Source: Dehalogenimonas sp. THU2 (GTDB lineage: Bacteria; Chloroflexota; Dehalococcoidia; Dehalococcoidales; Dehalococcoidaceae). Taken from it: a stretch of 64,000 nt of DNA. Made by a program: the position numbers and the translations under genes. The stretch covers positions 1-64,000 of the forward strand of contig NZ_JBDLLU010000004.1 in the NCBI RefSeq assembly GCF_039749495.1. The letters are read 5' to 3'. Shown here piece by piece: positions 14,198 to 22,435 of this stretch. Under the pieces are notes generated by a model. The model did no database searches, had not been told where the DNA came from, and worked only from the letters and a program-made list of their open reading frames with translations. Position 1 is the stretch's first letter, and the number at the start of each line of letters is the position of its first letter.

Positions 14198-16108
14198 ATG
14201 ATGGCTGAAAGACAGATACTCGATCATCTCTATGATTACATCGACATTGACAACGATGATTTTCGGTTAGCCAGTAACCCTCTTATAAGCAAAGAGTTAA
14301 ATCGTTTAGCGAATATCTCTCACTTAGGACTGATCGGTAAAATCAGACCACTTGCGAGGCATACGAAACTCGAGCATGCTTATGGGGTTTACTATTTGTG
14401 CCAACTCATGTCCCAGAATACTCGGGGGTTGGTAAGAGACAAGAAGGTTTTTCGCCTCGGAGGCTTATTCCACGGGATCGGCCATTTACCTTTTTCTTAT
14501 GATATCGAATTTATTATTTCTAAACTTGCCGTCGTTCATGAAACAACAAAATCATTCGTTCATCGTGTCATCGAAGATTGTGTCGCTTTTTGCGGTGAAG
14601 ATCCCGAAATCAACGAGTCATCAAAAAACATGATGATCTCATTCAACTATTATGAATTACATAAATGGTTTGCGGTTTATAAGATCAAACAAATTCCTGC
14701 TCTGAATAACGAATTAGGAAAAAATATCGCTCGTCTGATTTTGAATCCCTCGAATACGGAAACTTGGCTTCTCTCTGGTCTAGATAGATTAGATTGCGTT
14801 TTGAGAGATATGCATCATCTGGCTCTTGGAAAAATTGAGGTGAATCTGATTCCCCTGTTTAAACAATTTGGGAAAGACTTTACTGGATGCATAACGCAAC
14901 CAACATTCCTCGCTTTCATTGAGAAGGGTGGGGTGTGCCTTGAAGAGAGCGTCTACAATTCACACCACGAAAAGTGTTTGGCGGCGATAGTGCAGCAATC
15001 GATATTTGAAGAAATATTCAATAACCATCTGTCTGCGGAAGAGTTGCTATCCCTGACCGATGCTGAACTTGATACTCGTATGAAAACGTTCAACTCCCGG
15101 CAAATCGATCTCGCAACCGAAACAGCCAAGGTATTAAGAGGCGATTTTCTACGTGTAGGTGCGTTTTCATGTGATTTTGGGGGATATGATTTCGTCGACG
15201 CTGAAAAAAGAATTGCTGGGACGAACCAGGCCGGTCTTTGCGCATATCCAAAGAATAAAGGCATCTTTGTTCAATGTATTCCTAATAATGGGAACAGAAA
15301 TGAACTTAGTGTTATCGAAAATGGCGGTTTCACTTGTATAAATTATGATACTCATCGTAAGGATCCAAGTAGCGCCATCAGAGCCTTGGCAAATGTTGAG
15401 GAATTTTTTCCGGATAATAGGTCGGGAACCGAAATGTCCGCACGTGATAATGCAGTGCGATTTCTTTTTGGGACCGATAACATAAGGTGTAATTTCCAGA
15501 AATATCACGACGATATTATTAACCATATCCGGATGCTGATTCCGAAAAGAGAACTCCAGAGCGACTTGTTCCATGAATCATGGAAACAAAGGGAATGGGG
15601 TATATTTGAAAAGGTATTCTACGAAAAAATAAATTGGCCCGAAGAACACTTCATCTATTATCCTGAACACTGGAACACGACGATAATTGAGACTGTTATT
15701 CGTAAGATTAGACCTAGTAATCTACGAAAAAAAGAAGGGGAATCAGACCGCACCTTTCAAGAACGAAAAGAGCGAATGCTGGAGTATCATGAATATCTTG
15801 AAAAAGTCCTTGACCTCAGAACGCAAAGTTATCGCGGATGGGTGCTACCTTCTGTCGAAATATATGATGACTCCGATCCTACCCGGAGAAATGCAGAAAT
15901 CGATGTGCTCTCAATATACATCGACAATCGGAAAAAAGTAATCATTGATCTTAGAGAAGTGAGTTATAATAATAGCCCCGAAAACCGAATGGATAAATAT
16001 ACAAACGCGGGCATGTTAATACAGCGGATAAAAGAGAGATTCTCTACTGGACTGGAACTACACACCTATTTTAATGGAGAAGAAATTCGAAAGTGGCCGG
16101 AGCGATAA
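14198..16108 (+). CDS. HD-superfamily protein with HG in place of the HD dipeptide
   Basis: The 636-residue protein resembles SAMHD1/dGTPase-type phosphohydrolases: RHTKLEHAYGVYYL, GLFHGIGHLPFS and SGLDRLDCVLRDM match the usual REH, HDIGH and LDRLDYLLRD blocks. The metal-binding His-Asp reads His92-Gly93, so catalysis is doubtful or changed. A C-terminal half of about 300 residues is unassigned. Lower GC and different codon use from its neighbours, and its own promoter, mark it as cargo. dNTP-depleting defence is possible but not shown. Confidence 0.75.
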   Translation: MMAERQILDHLYDYIDIDNDDFRLASNPLISKELNRLANISHLGLIGKIRPLARHTKLEHAYGVYYLCQLMSQNTRGLVRDKKVFRLGGLFHGIGHLPFSYDIEFIISKLAVVHETTKSFVHRVIEDCVAFCGEDPEINESSKNMMISFNYYELHKWFAVYKIKQIPALNNELGKNIARLILNPSNTETWLLSGLDRLDCVLRDMHHLALGKIEVNLIPLFKQFGKDFTGCITQPTFLAFIEKGGVCLEESVYNSHHEKCLAAIVQQSIFEEIFNNHLSAEELLSLTDAELDTRMKTFNSRQIDLATETAKVLRGDFLRVGAFSCDFGGYDFVDAEKRIAGTNQAGLCAYPKNKGIFVQCIPNNGNRNELSVIENGGFTCINYDTHRKDPSSAIRALANVEEFFPDNRSGTEMSARDNAVRFLFGTDNIRCNFQKYHDDIINHIRMLIPKRELQSDLFHESWKQREWGIFEKVFYEKINWPEEHFIYYPEHWNTTIIETVIRKIRPSNLRKKEGESDRTFQERKERMLEYHEYLEKVLDLRTQSYRGWVLPSVEIYDDSDPTRRNAEIDVLSIYIDNRKKVIIDLREVSYNNSPENRMDKYTNAGMLIQRIKERFSTGLELHTYFNGEEIRKWPER

Positions 16109-16109
16109 C

Positions 16110-16280
16110 ATGACAACGAGACGTACTTCTGGGGAGAGAGTCTCTTTCACTGCACACAAAAAGGTATCCGTACCTCACAAAGTGAAATTCGTGACGAATT
16201 CAGGGAAGACGGTGCGTTTTACTGCACGAAAGGTTGTTACAGTTCCCGTAAAGGTCACATTTCGAAGAAAAAGAAGTTAG
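16110..16280 (+). CDS. 56-residue duplicated beta-motif protein
   Basis: Starting at ATG 16110 (MTTRRTSGERVSFTAHKK), the protein has two near-copies of one strand pair: VSFTAHKKVSVPHKVKF and VRFTARKVVTVPVKVTF. It is very basic. The pattern suggests a small beta barrel or ladder, perhaps binding nucleic acid or a partner. The start is two bases after the stop of the HD-like gene, so they are probably co-expressed. Confidence 0.6.
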   Translation: MTTRRTSGERVSFTAHKKVSVPHKVKFVTNSGKTVRFTARKVVTVPVKVTFRRKRS

Positions 16281-16353
16281 GCTTAGCGACACGATGATAC
16301 AGTCACGATTTAAACGCAATCCAACGATCTAAAGCTAAAATACCCTCACCCTA

Positions 16354-16381
16354 TTGACAGGCTGAGGAGAGCCTGTATAAT
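16354..16381 (+). promoter_or_regulatory. Perfect consensus promoter with a palindrome in its spacer (main operon)
   Basis: TTGACA (16354-16359), a 16-base spacer and TATAAT (16376-16381) match the housekeeping sigma consensus exactly. CAGGCT-GAGGAG-AGCCTG, a perfect six-base inverted repeat, runs from 16358 to 16375 and so fills the spacer. Such a palindrome would let a repressor shut off a very strong promoter. Downstream is the long structural-type operon. Confidence 0.75.
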
Positions 16382-16393
16382 TTGAAACCGTAA

Positions 16394-16509
16394 GCCTCGT
16401 GAGCTTGCCGGAAAAACCCGGCTCACGAGGCTCGTTGTTTTTCACGGCAGCTCACAGGCTTTAACAAGGGGTCAGCACTCTGGATCGGCAAGGTTCAGGC
16501 TGACCCCTT
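16394..16509 (+). terminator. Structured leader: intrinsic terminator plus a second hairpin
   Basis: GCCTCGTGAGC (16394-16404) pairs perfectly with GCTCACGAGGC (16421-16431), followed by TCGTTGTTTTT, a textbook intrinsic terminator just after the strong promoter. A second perfect stem joins AAGGGGTCAGC (16466-16476) and GCTGACCCCTT (16499-16509). CACTCTGG near 16476 could pair instead with CCAGAGTG near 16520. This implies transcription attenuation before the first gene at 16585. Confidence 0.65.
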
Positions 16510-16584
16510 CGCCTTTCCGACCAGAGTGCACCCCAAAGATTGTCCCGGCCGCGAACGGACCGAGACTAACAAGGAGGTGCCCGC

Positions 16585-16797
16585 ATGGGTAAGTACGCCA
16601 GCTGGAACGACCTGGAAAAGAATGTCCCCGTCGCCTATCAGGAGAAAGCCACCCCCGAAGCCTTCCGCACCGGTATGAACGGCATCGCGCCGTCCGGTCT
16701 GAAGGTCAAGGAAGGCCGGGTAAGCCATTATCGCGACGGCGTCGACGGCAAGGGTCCGGTCATGGTTAGCGGCTACAAGCGCGCCATGTTCGAATAG
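16585..16797 (+). CDS. Small MG(K/R)YA-family protein, first gene of the main operon
   Basis: A 70-residue protein beginning MGKYASWNDLEKNVPVAY, with GMNGIAPSGLKV and a final AMFE. It is clearly related to the protein at 24914-25219 (MGRYANHEEFGVNAPINY; GMSAIAPPGMRP; LAMFG). ACAAGGAGG precedes the ATG. It is soluble and has no family I recognise. Paralogues at both ends of the operon suggest a structural or adaptor role. Confidence 0.6.
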   Translation: MGKYASWNDLEKNVPVAYQEKATPEAFRTGMNGIAPSGLKVKEGRVSHYRDGVDGKGPVMVSGYKRAMFE

Positions 16798-16807
16798 CGC
16801 CACCTTC

Positions 16808-16899
16808 GCCTGGCGCCCTCCCCTGGAAACTTGTTTGAGATCCCTTACCGCCGTCGCGGCGGCGGTGAGGGTGATAGCCCAAGGGAGGCGGCGCCAGGC
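16808..16899 (+). ncRNA. Highly structured intercistronic RNA element
   Basis: An outer stem pairs GCCTGGCGCC (16808-16817) with GGCGCCAGGC (16890-16899), extended by CTCCC/GGGAG. Inside, CCCTTACCGCCG (16842-16853) pairs with CGGCGGTGAGGG (16860-16871) around a 6-base loop. There is no U-tract, so it is not a simple terminator. It may be a processing or stability element that sets the ratio of upstream to downstream genes, or a packaging signal. Confidence 0.5.
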
Positions 16900-16939
16900 T
16901 ACCACATGAAGATCAACCGAAAACAGTAAGGAGAAAACA

Positions 16940-17143
16940 ATGTACAGAGTACAACAGATCAGCGGGCCGTTCGCACCGGGCCAGGCGGGTCCGATGCAGG
17001 TGGCCGGGCCTTCCGCCTACTACCCGAGCCAGACCACCGATCCCTTCTCGGGGATGTTTTCCGCCATGATGCCCATGATCATGATGGTGATGATGATGGC
17101 TATCATCATGCCCATGATGAAGGGCGTCACGTCCAAGGACTGA
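16940..17143 (+). CDS. Methionine-rich single-pass membrane protein, copy 1
   Basis: The 67-residue protein has a proline/glycine-rich N-terminus, then MMPMIMMVMMMAIIMPMM, a transmembrane-length segment with an extreme methionine content, and ends KGVTSKD. GTAAGGAG precedes the ATG. Its neighbour at 17180 is a paralogue with an almost identical membrane segment. The size and single span recall virion membrane or coat mini-proteins. No known family is recognised. Confidence 0.7.
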   Translation: MYRVQQISGPFAPGQAGPMQVAGPSAYYPSQTTDPFSGMFSAMMPMIMMVMMMAIIMPMMKGVTSKD

Positions 17144-17179
17144 ACCAAAACGAAGTTGACTACAGGAGGTAGCTAAAAC

Positions 17180-17374
17180 ATGTATCCCGCCCAGCAGTTC
17201 AACACCCAGCAGGTCCGCCCGCAGCAGTATCAGTACGGCACTGTCGGCGGCTACTACCCGCTTCAGACCACCGACATGACGAGCATGTTCTCGGCCATGA
17301 TGCCGATGATCATGATGGTGATGATGATGGCCATCCTGATGCCGATGATGAAGGGAATAACATCCAAGTCCTAG
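17180..17374 (+). CDS. Methionine-rich single-pass membrane protein, copy 2
   Basis: A 64-residue paralogue of the gene before: a glutamine-rich N-terminus (MYPAQQFNTQQVRPQQ), the shared TTD...MFSAMMPMIMMVMMM segment and an end KGITSKS. AGGAGG precedes the ATG. The DNA is also similar through the membrane segment, showing a tandem duplication. Presumably inserted in a membrane with a short positively charged tail. Confidence 0.7.
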   Translation: MYPAQQFNTQQVRPQQYQYGTVGGYYPLQTTDMTSMFSAMMPMIMMVMMMAILMPMMKGITSKS

Positions 17375-17405
17375 GCGGTTCTCGCCGAACGAAGGAGACT
17401 AGCAA

Positions 17406-17993
17406 ATGAAGAAAGAGAATATCCCGCAACAATACCCGGGTTATCCCGGGACGCGGCCTCCCAAGGGCTGGGTGCCCCCGCTCGGGCAGTCGCTCGCCCT
17501 GCTCGGCGTGTACGACAACGAGTCGGGGAGTTGGATGGGTCTGCCGCTCCAGGTCTTCCGGGAAGCCCTGCTTAACGCCGAGGCTATCCACACCGAAGAT
17601 CGCATCGATGAGCGCGACAGGGTCGAGGTGACCGTGCCTGACGCGTCTGCCCAGGATGTCGTGAAGACCGTCGAGCTCGAGGTGCCGGCCGGCGAGGTCT
17701 GGTTTTTAAACCGCCTCAACCTTGTCACCGAGGCCGAGGTTTCGGGCAACGTCCGGGTATCGAAGTTCCCGAAGACGGATACCATCGACAAGAAGTATCT
17801 CGGTACCGACCAGGCGGCTGGCGCTAACACCAACTACGACCTCTCCGCGGCCGGACAGCTCGGCGCCGATCTACGGCTTGTCGGCGGCGATAAGCTGACC
17901 GTGGTCGCCACGGTGACTGCCGCCGGCGGCACAACCGCAGCCCGCAAGGTGACCCTTAATCCGTACGGCCGCAAGGCAAGGCGGCTAATCTAA
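17406..17993 (+). CDS. Beta-rich putative structural protein (195 aa)
   Basis: Soluble, without a signal peptide. The N-terminus is proline-rich (QQYPGYPGTRPPKGWVPP). It is followed by alternating strands (RVEVTVPDASAQDVVKTVELEVPAGEVWFLNRLNLV) like a beta sandwich, and it ends in a basic RKARRLI. GAAGGAG lies upstream of ATG 17406. In this operon a capsid-like or surface role is plausible. No sequence motif proves it; a structure prediction would be needed to test for a jelly roll. Confidence 0.6.
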   Translation: MKKENIPQQYPGYPGTRPPKGWVPPLGQSLALLGVYDNESGSWMGLPLQVFREALLNAEAIHTEDRIDERDRVEVTVPDASAQDVVKTVELEVPAGEVWFLNRLNLVTEAEVSGNVRVSKFPKTDTIDKKYLGTDQAAGANTNYDLSAAGQLGADLRLVGGDKLTVVATVTAAGGTTAARKVTLNPYGRKARRLI

Positions 17994-18010
17994 GCGTAGG
18001 GAGGCTTCCC

Positions 18011-18511
18011 ATGCCCTATGCGATGGTGCCGCCGGGCTACCGGGCTGTCCCGCTCGGCCAAGCCGCAAGCACTCAGGAACTGGGCGCCTTCGCCCCGCTC
18101 GAAGAGAGCTCGGATGAAGGCGCTCTTTTCTTAGCCCGGCTAGACTTCGAGGAATTCCCTTCGGCCGAGATGCTGGCGCAGCTGGAGGTGGCTTTTACCG
18201 ATGCCGGCGTCGAGCACTGGCCGGGTTACCAGTACGTCGTCCATGCCGATTCCGGCCGGACCTCGGTATACCTTGCCTGGCAGAAGGGCATGGCCTGGTT
18301 GCCGATCATTGCCGGCATCATCGGCTTCATCGCTCTGCCGCCGCTGGTCGGTACCGTCATCTGGTGGCTTATTCCGGAGGACGTGAAAAACCTCATCAGC
18401 AGCCTCATCAACATGGGCATGATGCTGCTCGTGATGTACATCCTGATGCAGGTCATGAAACCGCTGGCCGCGCCTGGTAAGCCCAAGAAACTACCCGAGG
18501 CAAAATCATGA
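18011..18511 (+). CDS. Membrane protein with soluble N-terminal domain (166 aa)
   Basis: About 95 residues of alpha/beta domain (RLDFEEFPSAEMLAQLEVAF) are followed by two membrane helices: MAWLPIIAGIIGFIALPPLV and a methionine-rich MGMMLLVMYILMQVM. The tail is basic (KPKKLPEAKS). The stop overlaps the next start (ATGA). The methionine-rich helix links it to the two mini-proteins upstream. Confidence 0.65.
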   Translation: MPYAMVPPGYRAVPLGQAASTQELGAFAPLEESSDEGALFLARLDFEEFPSAEMLAQLEVAFTDAGVEHWPGYQYVVHADSGRTSVYLAWQKGMAWLPIIAGIIGFIALPPLVGTVIWWLIPEDVKNLISSLINMGMMLLVMYILMQVMKPLAAPGKPKKLPEAKS

Positions 18512-18669
18512 ACGGCTATCCCACAGAATACGACCAATATCAGCCGATGTTCTGGCAGGCGGCGGTCTCGGGCGTTATCGGCATCGCCATGATGGTCGCG
18601 ATGGGCGCCTGGGCGCTGTCGATGGTAAGGAAAGCCCTCAAGGGCGAGGATGTGGAGTTCCCGCTGTGA
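18508..18669 (+). CDS. 53-residue single-pass membrane mini-protein
   Basis: ATG 18508 overlaps the preceding stop and the frame runs to TGA 18667-18669. The product begins MNGYPTEYDQYQPMFW. It has one hydrophobic span (AVSGVIGIAMMVAMGAWAL) and ends with a charged RKALKGEDVEFPL. The next gene starts at a GTG that overlaps its stop. It is tightly coupled on both sides, which supports a real gene despite its size. Confidence 0.6.
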   Translation: MNGYPTEYDQYQPMFWQAAVSGVIGIAMMVAMGAWALSMVRKALKGEDVEFPL

Positions 18670-19232
18670 GCCGGGCACTTTCGGTGATGGGCGGCGTATC
18701 CGGCGATGTCTTCTGGGACCTGCCGCCGTGGCTCTACTATACCCCAGGCTATGATCTGGGTCTTTCCGTTTACGTGGCCAATCCCACGGACATGGAGCAG
18801 GAATACGCCCTCTTAGCCCGGCTGTCGCGGGACGCAACCCAGATCAGCGAAGAAGCTCTGCCGGTCTTCGGCTACACCTGGTTTGAGGTCGAACCCGGGG
18901 ACGTCGCCAAACTTAGAGGCGCTTTGCGATTTTCCGAGACCAATGCGGTACTTACGCTGCTTCTACACGAGAAAGACAGCGGCGAGGTCATCGACTCGGT
19001 GGCCACCATGCTGGTTGCGCCTGGTAGCTCAGTACTACCGCCAGCCTGGCCGGGAGCGCCGGTGAACACCGGCACCAATGGCTTCGATTGGACCTCGCTC
19101 CTCGGCTTCATGCTGCCAGTTATGATGCTGGGGATGATGGCATCGGCGATGAAGCCCAAAAAGGATGAAACCAAACGGCTTGAGCCGGGAAAAGAGCCGG
19201 TAAAACAGTTGCCGCTGGGGAGGGGAAGCTGA
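18666..19232 (+). CDS. Beta-domain protein with C-terminal methionine-rich anchor (188 aa)
   Basis: Starts at GTG. Residues 10-130 look like an Ig-like beta sandwich (LGLSVYVANPTDMEQEYALLARL). Then come a proline/glycine linker and one membrane helix, LLGFMLPVMMLGMMASAM, with a lysine-rich tail (KPKKDETKRLEPGKEPVK). This is the layout of a type I surface protein held by a C-terminal anchor, or a virion membrane spike. The next gene starts right at its stop. Confidence 0.6.
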   Translation: MSRALSVMGGVSGDVFWDLPPWLYYTPGYDLGLSVYVANPTDMEQEYALLARLSRDATQISEEALPVFGYTWFEVEPGDVAKLRGALRFSETNAVLTLLLHEKDSGEVIDSVATMLVAPGSSVLPPAWPGAPVNTGTNGFDWTSLLGFMLPVMMLGMMASAMKPKKDETKRLEPGKEPVKQLPLGRGS

Positions 19233-19699
19233 TGCCGGGCGAGTTTTACGTCGAGGGCAGCAAAACAAAGCTCTCTCTCAAGGTCATCGAGGCGGCCGTC
19301 GCCAGCCTGGAGGCGAAACTTGAGGCGGTGAGGAGCCAGACCGACAAGCTTGCCGGCGAGGTGCCTTACGTAGGTTTCGCTGTCGCCGACTGGCAGGCGG
19401 CCGAAAGCAACCTGATCGTCGTCGGAGCGCCCGGCGCGAAATACAAGCTGCACGACCTCTCGCTCGGCATCCAGAACCTCGCCGGGACCCAGGTAACGGT
19501 CAGGCTGTACAAGAAGATAAACGGCGTTGAGCGGAGAGTTTACGCGCAGTCTTTCGATGCTGCCGCTGACGGGCCGGGGCTGCCGGTAGTGAACGGAAGC
19601 TGGGCGATTCACGACACGCTAAAGGTGACCGTCCAGAGCAACGACCCGGCGGACAACGGCAAAGCGGTCGACTACGACTTTCTGCTGGAGGCGATGTAG
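19232..19699 (+). CDS. Coiled-coil plus beta-domain protein (155 aa)
   Basis: An N-terminal coiled coil (LKVIEAAVASLEAKLEAVRSQ) precedes a beta domain (KLHDLSLGIQNLAGTQVTVRLY; GSWAIHDTLKVTVQS). No membrane segment. A helical stalk followed by a beta head is the shape of trimeric fibres or spikes, but this is an inference. ATG 19232 overlaps the previous stop. Confidence 0.6.
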   Translation: MPGEFYVEGSKTKLSLKVIEAAVASLEAKLEAVRSQTDKLAGEVPYVGFAVADWQAAESNLIVVGAPGAKYKLHDLSLGIQNLAGTQVTVRLYKKINGVERRVYAQSFDAAADGPGLPVVNGSWAIHDTLKVTVQSNDPADNGKAVDYDFLLEAM

Positions 19700-20203
19700 G
19701 TGAGCCTTTTCGTAAGGGCAAAATCGGGATCAACCAGGCTGTCTGAAATCGAAATCGATGCCGACAAAGACTGGGGCGGGAAGCTCATTCGTAACCTGGG
19801 CGGGATCGACGCATTGATGCAGCCTGGCGACATCATCTACCGGGGTCAGGCTGTCTTCGAACGCCTACCGCTTCTGTACGGCACCGGCTACAACGTCCTT
19901 AAAGCGCTAAATCAGGGCGGCGGCCGGCCGGGCTGGCTGGACATCCAGGAGCTTATCGCCTACATGACCGGCGCCGTCAACCGGGTCGCCGACCCGCCGC
20001 TCCTCGTTATGCCGAGGCCATCGGTAGATCTCGTGGCGGCTGAAGACCACTCTGGGGGCGCTTTTACAGCCGGGAAGACGCTTTCCCTTGCGGCGCCGGG
20101 CATCGCGGTTTTGAGCGAGGCCCGGGTGGATTCGGCTCAAAACAAAACCATAACACTAGTAATCCCGGCGCCAAGCATCATCGTCTCAGCGCAACTTGTT
20201 TAG
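19700..20203 (+). CDS. Unknown soluble protein of the structural operon (167 aa)
   Basis: Starts at GTG 19700 just after the preceding stop. It begins MSLFVRAKSGSTRLSEIEID and ends in strands (NKTITLVIPAPSIIVSAQLV). The middle has a helical piece (IQELIAYMTGAVNRVADPPLL). Composition matches its neighbours. I recognise no family. Confidence 0.55.
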   Translation: MSLFVRAKSGSTRLSEIEIDADKDWGGKLIRNLGGIDALMQPGDIIYRGQAVFERLPLLYGTGYNVLKALNQGGGRPGWLDIQELIAYMTGAVNRVADPPLLVMPRPSVDLVAAEDHSGGAFTAGKTLSLAAPGIAVLSEARVDSAQNKTITLVIPAPSIIVSAQLV

Positions 20204-20210
20204 GAGAAAA

Positions 20211-20972
20211 ATGGAAATGAACGAACGATTCTACATTGAAGACCCGAAGCTGGAAACCAAGTATCACCGCTTCGAAAAGCTGGGCACCGAGCTCAAGCTG
20301 CCCGTTTTCAAGACCTTTCTCGAAATGGAGGTCCGCGACAAGGATGGCAACACCATCCATGCTCACAAGCAGCGCAGTCACTCCTGGAACCGCAACGCCT
20401 ACAATTTTCTCTTTTCCCAGATGGCTGCCTACGGCCTAACCGGGACTAACCTATTCGAAGCCGGTGCCATATCTCTCAAGTGGACGAACGGTAATATCTA
20501 CCCCAATGGCTCTGGCTGGGGTTTGAACAGGGTTGCCGGTTGGGATGAAAACAACGATGTAAACCAGCGGTCAACCGACACCGGGTTGCTGGCTACTGCC
20601 GGTACGACGGATAAAAGCATCATCGTCGGCACCAATAACTTTCCCGAATCTTTCGATGGGTACGTCCTGGGGGCTGCGATCGCCAATGGCTCAGGGGCAG
20701 GCCAGATGGACTACGCCCAATCGGACCTCCATTCGGTGAGTTACGATGCGCCCACCAAGACTCTTACCGATACCCTGATCCGGTACATCAACAACAACTC
20801 CGGAGCAGACATCGGAGTTAACGAAGTCGCCCTGTATGGCAGGATCAAGTTTTATTCAGCCGGGACCGGCCCGATCATGTTTTCGCGCGACCTCCTGGCA
20901 TCGACAGTCACCGTGCCCAATACCGGCCAACTCAAAGTGACCTATACCATCCAGCTGGCCTACCCGGCATAA
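20211..20972 (+). CDS. Putative phage-type structural protein (253 aa)
   Basis: ATG 20211 follows TAGGAG. The protein has the style of phage minor structural proteins: HSWNRNAYNFLFSQMAAYG, then glycine/asparagine-rich strands, with TLIRYINNNSGADIGVNEVALYG and an ending QLKVTYTIQLAYPA. That last pattern is common in tail or capsid-decoration proteins whose C-terminal strands finish a beta sandwich. No tail-module genes accompany it. The call rests on composition only. Confidence 0.6.
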   Translation: MEMNERFYIEDPKLETKYHRFEKLGTELKLPVFKTFLEMEVRDKDGNTIHAHKQRSHSWNRNAYNFLFSQMAAYGLTGTNLFEAGAISLKWTNGNIYPNGSGWGLNRVAGWDENNDVNQRSTDTGLLATAGTTDKSIIVGTNNFPESFDGYVLGAAIANGSGAGQMDYAQSDLHSVSYDAPTKTLTDTLIRYINNNSGADIGVNEVALYGRIKFYSAGTGPIMFSRDLLASTVTVPNTGQLKVTYTIQLAYPA

Positions 20973-20981
20973 GGAGATGAA

Positions 20982-22238
20982 ATGCGCTACGCCATCATTC
21001 CAAAAGGTAAAAGCCTGACCGATATCGAGGTCGAAGCAACAAAGATCGGCGCCCGGAACCTGAAAAAGGCGGAGGTCATCGGCCAGATCTTCTGTGAACT
21101 GGATCAAGCTCAGGCCGAGAAACTGGCTGCGGTCTCGGGGCTGGTGCTTAAGCCCCTCAAGGAATACGGCACCAGTCAGATGACCGCCCAAGCGCCGCCG
21201 GCCGAGAGCATCTCGGACGTCTTCTATCTCCTACGGAGCTATTTCGCTCCGCCGATCACTGGCACCGGCTTGACAGTGGCTGTCCTCGATAGCGGCGTCA
21301 GGAAGACGCACCAGTCGCTACAGAGCAAGGTGGTTTATGAGGCCAACTTCACCGAGTCGCCGAACGCCGCCGACGTCTTCGGACACGGCACCCAGGTAGC
21401 TTTCACTGTCGCCGGCGGGCACCATGCACTGGGCGAGAACGCCGGAGTGTCGCCCGGCGCCGTGATCATGAATATCAAAGTCATCGGCGACGAAGGCGTC
21501 GCCTCGGACGAGGCTATCGTGCTCGGCATCGACCGGGTGTGCGACCTCGCCGAGCAGGCGCGGACCTCCGGGCTTTTACCGACCGACGACATGTATCCTA
21601 ACGTCATCAACCTCTCCCTCGGTGGCGAGGACGACGGTGATCCGGATAACCCCGTCCGCGTCGCCTGCCAGAAGGCAAGCGTCGAGTATGGTTTGGACGT
21701 CATCGCCGCGGCGGGCAACACCGGTCCGAAAATGACCACGGTGATGCTGCCGGCCTGCGAGCCAGAGGTCATTGCAGTCGGAGCGGTCGAGACCTTCGGC
21801 GAACTCCTTGTCTGGGAGAGATCCTCGCGCGGACCGACCGTCCAGGGCGAGACCAAGCCGGATTTCGTCATCTGGGGCACTAATCTCGAGATGGCCTCCG
21901 ATAAGAACGACGAAGACTTCCTGGTGAAGTCGGGAACGAGTTTTGCCGCGCCGATGCTTTCAGGTCTCACCGGACTTCTCTGGGAAAGCGGCCGCAGGGC
22001 TTACGGAGAAGGCTGGCAATATCGGTGGACATCGGCCAGGGAGGTAGCGCCATATTTTTCAGCCAAACCGCAAGACGCCCCACTCTCTAAAGACAACGCC
22101 TATGGTTATGGGCTGCCAGCCATGGGCGCCATGCTGGGCCAAGTGATGCAGGGCACCTCTCCTAACGCTCAGACAACAGAGATGGTTCAAATGATGACGG
22201 CCATGATGATGATGGCCGGAATAATGGGAGCGATTTAA
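20982..22238 (+). CDS. Subtilisin-like serine protease (S8) with methionine-rich C-terminal anchor
   Basis: The 418-residue protein has the full S8 triad: Asp103 (AVLDSGV), His135 (FGHGTQVA) and Ser320 (SGTSFAAPM), plus the oxyanion Asn246 (AAAGNTG). About 75 N-terminal residues look like an I9-type propeptide. There is no signal peptide. The last 25 residues are EMVQMMTAMMMMAGIMGAI, a short methionine-rich hydrophobic tail like those of its neighbours, so the protease may be tethered to the same membrane. It may mature structural proteins. GGAG precedes the ATG. Confidence 0.9.
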   Translation: MRYAIIPKGKSLTDIEVEATKIGARNLKKAEVIGQIFCELDQAQAEKLAAVSGLVLKPLKEYGTSQMTAQAPPAESISDVFYLLRSYFAPPITGTGLTVAVLDSGVRKTHQSLQSKVVYEANFTESPNAADVFGHGTQVAFTVAGGHHALGENAGVSPGAVIMNIKVIGDEGVASDEAIVLGIDRVCDLAEQARTSGLLPTDDMYPNVINLSLGGEDDGDPDNPVRVACQKASVEYGLDVIAAAGNTGPKMTTVMLPACEPEVIAVGAVETFGELLVWERSSRGPTVQGETKPDFVIWGTNLEMASDKNDEDFLVKSGTSFAAPMLSGLTGLLWESGRRAYGEGWQYRWTSAREVAPYFSAKPQDAPLSKDNAYGYGLPAMGAMLGQVMQGTSPNAQTTEMVQMMTAMMMMAGIMGAI

Positions 22239-22430
22239 ATGAACAAAGGAATGATAGCGGCAATCGTCATCGAACTCGTTGGCATCGGCGCCACCGGCAT
22301 CGGCATCGGTATCGAACTGGCGAGCAATGTTGATTTCGGGCTTGTAGTAACCACTAGCGGCAGCTGCCTCATTGCCATGGGCGGCGTCATCTGGGGCAAG
22401 TTCATCTGCATCAACCGCAGGAAGGATTGA
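22239..22430 (+). CDS. Two-helix mini membrane protein, holin-like
   Basis: 63 residues with two hydrophobic glycine-rich spans (MIAAIVIELVGIGATGIGIG and VVTTSGSCLIAMGGVIWG) and a charged tail (NRRKD). It follows the protease stop without a gap. The size and the helical pair fit holins or small virion membrane proteins; which is not decidable. Confidence 0.55.
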   Translation: MNKGMIAAIVIELVGIGATGIGIGIELASNVDFGLVVTTSGSCLIAMGGVIWGKFICINRRKD

Positions 22431-22435
22431 CGCAC

